Assembly (NCBI GenBank): GCA_903842505.1
Contig: CAIMMI010000096.1
Span: forward strand, 1-57,698
Reading direction: 5' to 3'
DNA: 57,698 nt
DNA from: an uncultured Verrucomicrobiota bacterium
Lineage (GTDB): Bacteria; Verrucomicrobiota; Verrucomicrobiia; Limisphaerales; UBA9464
Shown: one piece after another, positions 54,716 to 57,698 of the stretch
Position numbering within the stretch: position 1 is the first letter of the stretch
Layout: every line of letters begins with the position of its first letter
The notes under the pieces: generated by a model
What the model saw: only the letters and a program-made list of their open reading frames with translations
What the model was told of the DNA's origin: nothing
Databases searched by the model: none
Made by a program: the position numbers and the translations under genes

Positions 54716-56722
54716 TCAGGCTGGAGAGGGCTGGGGTGCGCCGAGGCCGGGGATCTTGGGCGGCAGGGGCTTGATGACCTCGGGCAGAGGGGTGCCGGCT
54801 GGGGCCCCGCTGGGAGGATCGACCTTGGAAGGATTGACTGGAGGCGGCGTGAGCGCGCCGGTTCGGACGATCTCCTCGACCTGGGCGCCATCGAGGGTCT
54901 CGTACTCGAGGAGGGCCTTGGCGACGAGTTCGACCTTGTCGCGGTGGGTGTCCAGGAGGTCCTTGGCGCGGGTGTAACCTTCGTCGATGACGCGCTTGAC
55001 CTCGGCATCGATCTCTTGGGCGGTCTTCTCGGAGTACTCCTTGCCGCGCATCATGTCCCGTCCAAGGAAGACGTACTCGCGGGCCTCGCCGTAGAGCACC
55101 ATTCCGAGCTTCTCGGACATGCCATAGTACATGACCATGGCCTTCGCGGTCTGGGTAGCAGCCTGGATGTCACCGGCAGCTCCGGAGGAGATGTCGTTGG
55201 AAACGTATTCCTCAGCGATGCGGCCAGCGACGGCGACACAAAGATCGTCGAGCATGGCCTTCCGGGACTGCGAGAGGATGTCCGCCCGGGGCAGCATCAT
55301 GGTGAGGCCGAGGGCGCCGCCCCGAGGAATGATGGTGACCTTGTGGAGCGGGTGAGTGTGCTTGAGCAGGACATTGACGACCGCGTGACCGGCTTCGTGC
55401 CAGGCGGTGTTGCGCTTTTCGTCCTCGGACATGGCCAGGCTGCGCCGTTCGCGGCCCCAGCGGACCTTGTCGCGGGCCTCCTCGAGTTCGTGCATGCCGA
55501 TGGACTTCTTGCCGCCCCGGGCAGCAAGGAGGGCGGCCTCATTGAGGAGGTTCGCCAATTCCGCGCCCGAGAAACCCGGGGTGCCGCGGGCGGTCACGGA
55601 CAGGTCGACCGAGGAGTCCAGCTTCACGTTCTTCGCATGGACGCGGAGGATGGCTTCTCGGCCGCGGACATCGGGAAGGTTGACCGTGACCTGACGATCG
55701 AAGCGGCCCGGACGAAGGAGGGCCGGGTCGAGGACATCGGGTCGGTTGGTGGCGGCGATGATGATGATGCCCTCGGTGGTGTCGAAGCCGTCCATCTCGA
55801 CGAGGAGGGCGTTGAGGGTCTGCTCGCGTTCATCGTTCCCGCCGCCGAGGCCATGGCCTCGGGAGCGGCCCACGGCGTCGATTTCGTCGATGAAGATGAG
55901 GCAAGGGGTGGCCTTGCGGGCCTGTTCGAACATGTCGCGGACGCGGGAAGCACCGACGCCGACGAACATCTCGACGAAGTCCGATCCGGAGATGCTGAAG
56001 AAGGAGGCGTCCGCCTCGCCGGCGATGGCCTTGGCGAGCAGGGTCTTGCCGGTTCCGGGGGGGCCCACCATGAGGATGCCCTTGGGGATGCGCCCGCCGA
56101 GTTTCTGGAACTTCTTGGGGTCCTTGAGGAATTCCACGAGTTCGGCGACCTCTTCCTTGGCCTCGTCGACACCCGCGACGTCCTTGAACGTGGTCTTGTT
56201 GCGTTCCTTGGTGAGGAGGCGTGCCTTGGACTTGCCGAAGCTCAGGGCACCGCGGCCGGCATTGCGGATCTGACGGATGAAGAAGAAGTAGATCAGGAAG
56301 CCGATCACCAGGATGGGCACCAGTTGGATCAGGACCGAGATCCAGACGTTCGTGCTGGCAGTGCCCTTGAAGACGCCCGTGTTCAGCAGGAGATCTTCGC
56401 TGTCTTCGGTGAGCCGTGTGCGGACGATGAAGGGGACCAGGTTGGTCTTGCCGTCGTCGACCTTGATGTACCGCCCCGTGACCTCGCGGAGGAACTGGGA
56501 GTCCGAGGAGTAATTGATGCGGCCGCTCTCGATGCGATTGCCGCGGGCCAGGCTCATGAGTTGGGCGTGGCCGAGTTCCTCCGGATTGGGCCCGCGATTG
56601 CGGGTGGCCAGCAGGAGGACCGGGACGAGCGCGGAGAGCAGAATGATGAGCATCCACGTGCGCGCCGGCATGCGTGGTTCGTTCTGGCGCTTATCGCCGG
56701 AGGGAAAGGAGTCGTCGGACAT
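54716..56722 (-). CDS. ftsH: ATP-dependent zinc metalloprotease FtsH
   Basis: This membrane-anchored AAA+ protease of 668 residues degrades misfolded membrane proteins and regulators. Membrane segments are about 23-40 and 126-149. Walker A is GPPGTGKT (220-227), Walker B is [12 protein letters not shown], and the second region of homology contains [18 protein letters not shown]. The zinc site is H442-E-A-G-H446 with Asp in the later helix. The C-terminal tail is Pro-rich. The start follows AAGGG directly upstream. Confidence 0.97.
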   Translation of the reverse strand: MSDDSFPSGDKRQNEPRMPARTWMLIILLSALVPVLLLATRNRGPNPEELGHAQLMSLARGNRIESGRINYSSDSQFLREVTGRYIKVDDGKTNLVPFIVRTRLTEDSEDLLLNTGVFKGTASTNVWISVLIQLVPILVIGFLIYFFFIRQIRNAGRGALSFGKSKARLLTKERNKTTFKDVAGVDEAKEEVAELVEFLKDPKKFQKLGGRIPKGILMVGPPGTGKTLLAKAIAGEADASFFSISGSDFVEMFVGVGASRVRDMFEQARKATPCLIFIDEIDAVGRSRGHGLGGGNDEREQTLNALLVEMDGFDTTEGIIIIAATNRPDVLDPALLRPGRFDRQVTVNLPDVRGREAILRVHAKNVKLDSSVDLSVTARGTPGFSGAELANLLNEAALLAARGGKKSIGMHELEEARDKVRWGRERRSLAMSEDEKRNTAWHEAGHAVVNVLLKHTHPLHKVTIIPRGGALGLTMMLPRADILSQSRKAMLDDLCVAVAGRIAEEYVSNDISSGAAGDIQAATQTAKAMVMYYGMSEKLGMVLYGEAREYVFLGRDMMRGKEYSEKTAQEIDAEVKRVIDEGYTRAKDLLDTHRDKVELVAKALLEYETLDGAQVEEIVRTGALTPPPVNPSKVDPPSGAPAGTPLPEVIKPLPPKIPGLGAPQPSPA

Positions 56723-56740
56723 GGCCCTTAAGTTGGCTGC

Positions 56741-56769
56741 AAGCTAACACCCGGATCTGCGTGGCGCAA
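56741..56769 (-). promoter_or_regulatory. Putative promoter of ftsH
   Basis: On the minus strand TTGCGC (56769-56764) and TAGCTT (56746-56741), spacing 17, lie upstream of the ftsH ATG at 56722. It is the third case in the window of TTGCG with a TAGnnT -10-like box. Confidence 0.4.
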
Positions 56770-56825
56770 CGGCGACGGCAGGAAGGATTTTGGGAGCCGA
56801 CAGGAGGGCGTGGGCTGGAACAGGG

Positions 56826-57443
56826 ATGTTGTCGGTTGCCGGCGAGGTGGACAGGGGCAAGGGTGTGTGGATGAGGGGTCGATGGGAGAGCACGGAACTG
56901 GGTGGGGTGTGGCAGGAGATCTGGAGGGAACTTGGGGAGGTCGTGAGGACTCCCTCTGCGGCGTGGCGGACGCCGGTGGTGGCGACGTCGGGGGATGACG
57001 GGGGAGGCCGGATCGTGGTTTTGCGTGGGGTTTGCGAGGAGCGTCGGGAACTGGTTTTCCACTCCGATGCGCGGTCACCGAAGGTGAGTGCGTTGCGGCG
57101 ATCCCCGTGGCTGACCTGGGTGTTCTATTCGGCGGAGTCGCAGGTCCAATTGCGGGTGCGGGCCCGGGCGACGGTTCATGTGGGGGATGGTTTGGCGAAG
57201 GGTTGTTGGCTGGCGGTCCCGGAGGCGTCGCGGGCCAACTATGGTACGGCGGGTGTGCCTGGCAGTGCGATGGCGCATCCCTTTGCGCAGCAGTACCTGG
57301 AAGGGGTTTCGGAGCGGAATTTTGCGGTGGTCGTGACCGAGGCGATCGGCTTGGACTGGTTGTGGCTGCGGAGCAGAGGGCATCGAAGGGCGGGCTGGGA
57401 CTGGAATTCCCGGGAGTGGGTTGGGACCTGGCGGACGCCTTGA
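56826..57443 (+). CDS. Pyridoxamine 5'-phosphate oxidase-like FMN-binding protein
   Basis: This protein of about 205 residues has the split-barrel fold of the PNPOx-like group. Recognisable blocks are VWQEIWRELGEVVR, RIVVLRGVCEERRELVFHSD (the FMN phosphate-binding region, with the RSPKVSALRRSP motif following) and VQLRVRARATVH. It is shorter than true PdxH and resembles the Alr4036-type FMN-binding proteins, whose substrates are unknown. Start codons at 56790, 56826 and 56871 are all possible. It is divergent from ftsH. Confidence 0.8.
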   Translation: MLSVAGEVDRGKGVWMRGRWESTELGGVWQEIWRELGEVVRTPSAAWRTPVVATSGDDGGGRIVVLRGVCEERRELVFHSDARSPKVSALRRSPWLTWVFYSAESQVQLRVRARATVHVGDGLAKGCWLAVPEASRANYGTAGVPGSAMAHPFAQQYLEGVSERNFAVVVTEAIGLDWLWLRSRGHRRAGWDWNSREWVGTWRTP

Positions 57444-57497
57444 TCGGGAATGAATCGGGTTTGCGCGCGGGATCCTGTCTGGGGTTGGCTTGGCAGC

Positions 57498-57698
57498 ATG
57501 TTCACCCGGTGGATTTTGGGCGGTCTCCTGTCTGGACGGTTGGTGTCGGTGGCAGCGGAATTTCCGGAGCCGTTTGATTCGGAGAAGGGGAACCCGCGCC
57601 CGCCGATGACTGCTTCGCAGGCGGCGGCCTCGTTCCGTTTGCCGCCGGGTTTCGTGGCGACGGAATTCGCGTCGGAACCGGATGTCCGGCAGCCGGTA
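57498..57698 (+). CDS. PVC-type propeller/cytochrome protein, 5' fragment
   Basis: The frame is open to the window edge (67 codons). It starts with a probable signal peptide (MFTRWILGGLLSGRLVSVAA), then a Pro-rich segment and the block FRLPPGFVATEFASEPDVRQ. This block opens the propeller of the large membrane-bound dehydrogenase-like / cytochrome c proteins that are abundant in Planctomycetes and Verrucomicrobia. The rest of the gene lies outside the window, so the domain set is unknown. Confidence 0.75.
   Translation, partial: MFTRWILGGLLSGRLVSVAAEFPEPFDSEKGNPRPPMTASQAAASFRLPPGFVATEFASEPDVRQPV

Noticed and set aside
54944-56731. 595-codon plus-strand open frame
   Set aside because: It is antisense to ftsH. 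The acidic, repetitive composition reflects the complement of ftsH codons.

Overview
The window reads as chromosomal DNA of a high-GC Gram-negative member of the Planctomycetes-Verrucomicrobia-Chlamydiae group, most likely a Verrucomicrobiota of the Pedosphaera/Limisphaerales type. This is an inference from gene style: a pseudopilin with [18 protein letters not shown], lamin-tail/Ig surface proteins, a WRGP-type PQQ propeller, a sulfatase-family protein, and at the right edge the start of a PVC-type propeller/cytochrome protein. Genes are densely packed. I see no tRNA, rRNA, CRISPR array, transposase or phage gene; this looks like core chromosome rather than a mobile island.

Left third (1-16.7 kb): a four-gene, translationally coupled ABC efflux operon of MacAB/DevBCA type; a YgiQ-type radical SAM protein; a secreted PQQ-like propeller; a GT9 glycosyltransferase facing a Nudix hydrolase; a TPR membrane protein divergent from a large SNF2-family helicase; a HAD phosphatase divergent from methionine-salvage genes mtnB, mtnD and mtnC. 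Middle (16.6-29.5 kb): a minus-strand run ffs (SRP RNA), dnaX, ybaB, recR and mtnA, the last converging on mtnC so that four salvage steps sit together; then a subtilase, an S9 oligopeptidase, a hotdog thioesterase, a cation/proton antiporter, a membrane protein of unknown role and a secreted CAP-domain protein.

Right half: sdhCAB behind a good promoter with an inverted-repeat operator; purN; a lamin-tail/Ig protein coupled to a pseudopilin. A long minus-strand block (36.6-53.5 kb) follows. Given from 3' to 5', it holds a five-gene candidate sugar-oxidation operon (GH31, cupredoxin, PQQ sugar dehydrogenase, small MFS-associated protein, OFA-type transporter), galE, a sulfatase-like protein lacking the catalytic residue, a LarA-family protein, lpd-sucB-sucA and ffh. 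A phospholipase D-family gene starts head-to-head with ffh, its start codon overlapping that of ffh. Then come ftsH with an intrinsic terminator, an FMN-binding oxidase-like gene and the truncated PVC protein.

The TCA-cycle genes (sdhCAB, sucAB-lpd) indicate aerobic respiration. The strongest unexplained signal is a family of nested palindromic intergenic repeats, five copies in 58 kb, whose outer stem shows what looks like compensatory base change. Others are a recurrent TTGCG / TAGnnT promoter-like pattern, several enzymes with altered key residues (sulfatase, cupredoxin, DnaX zinc module, PLD second motif) and the five-gene sugar operon.
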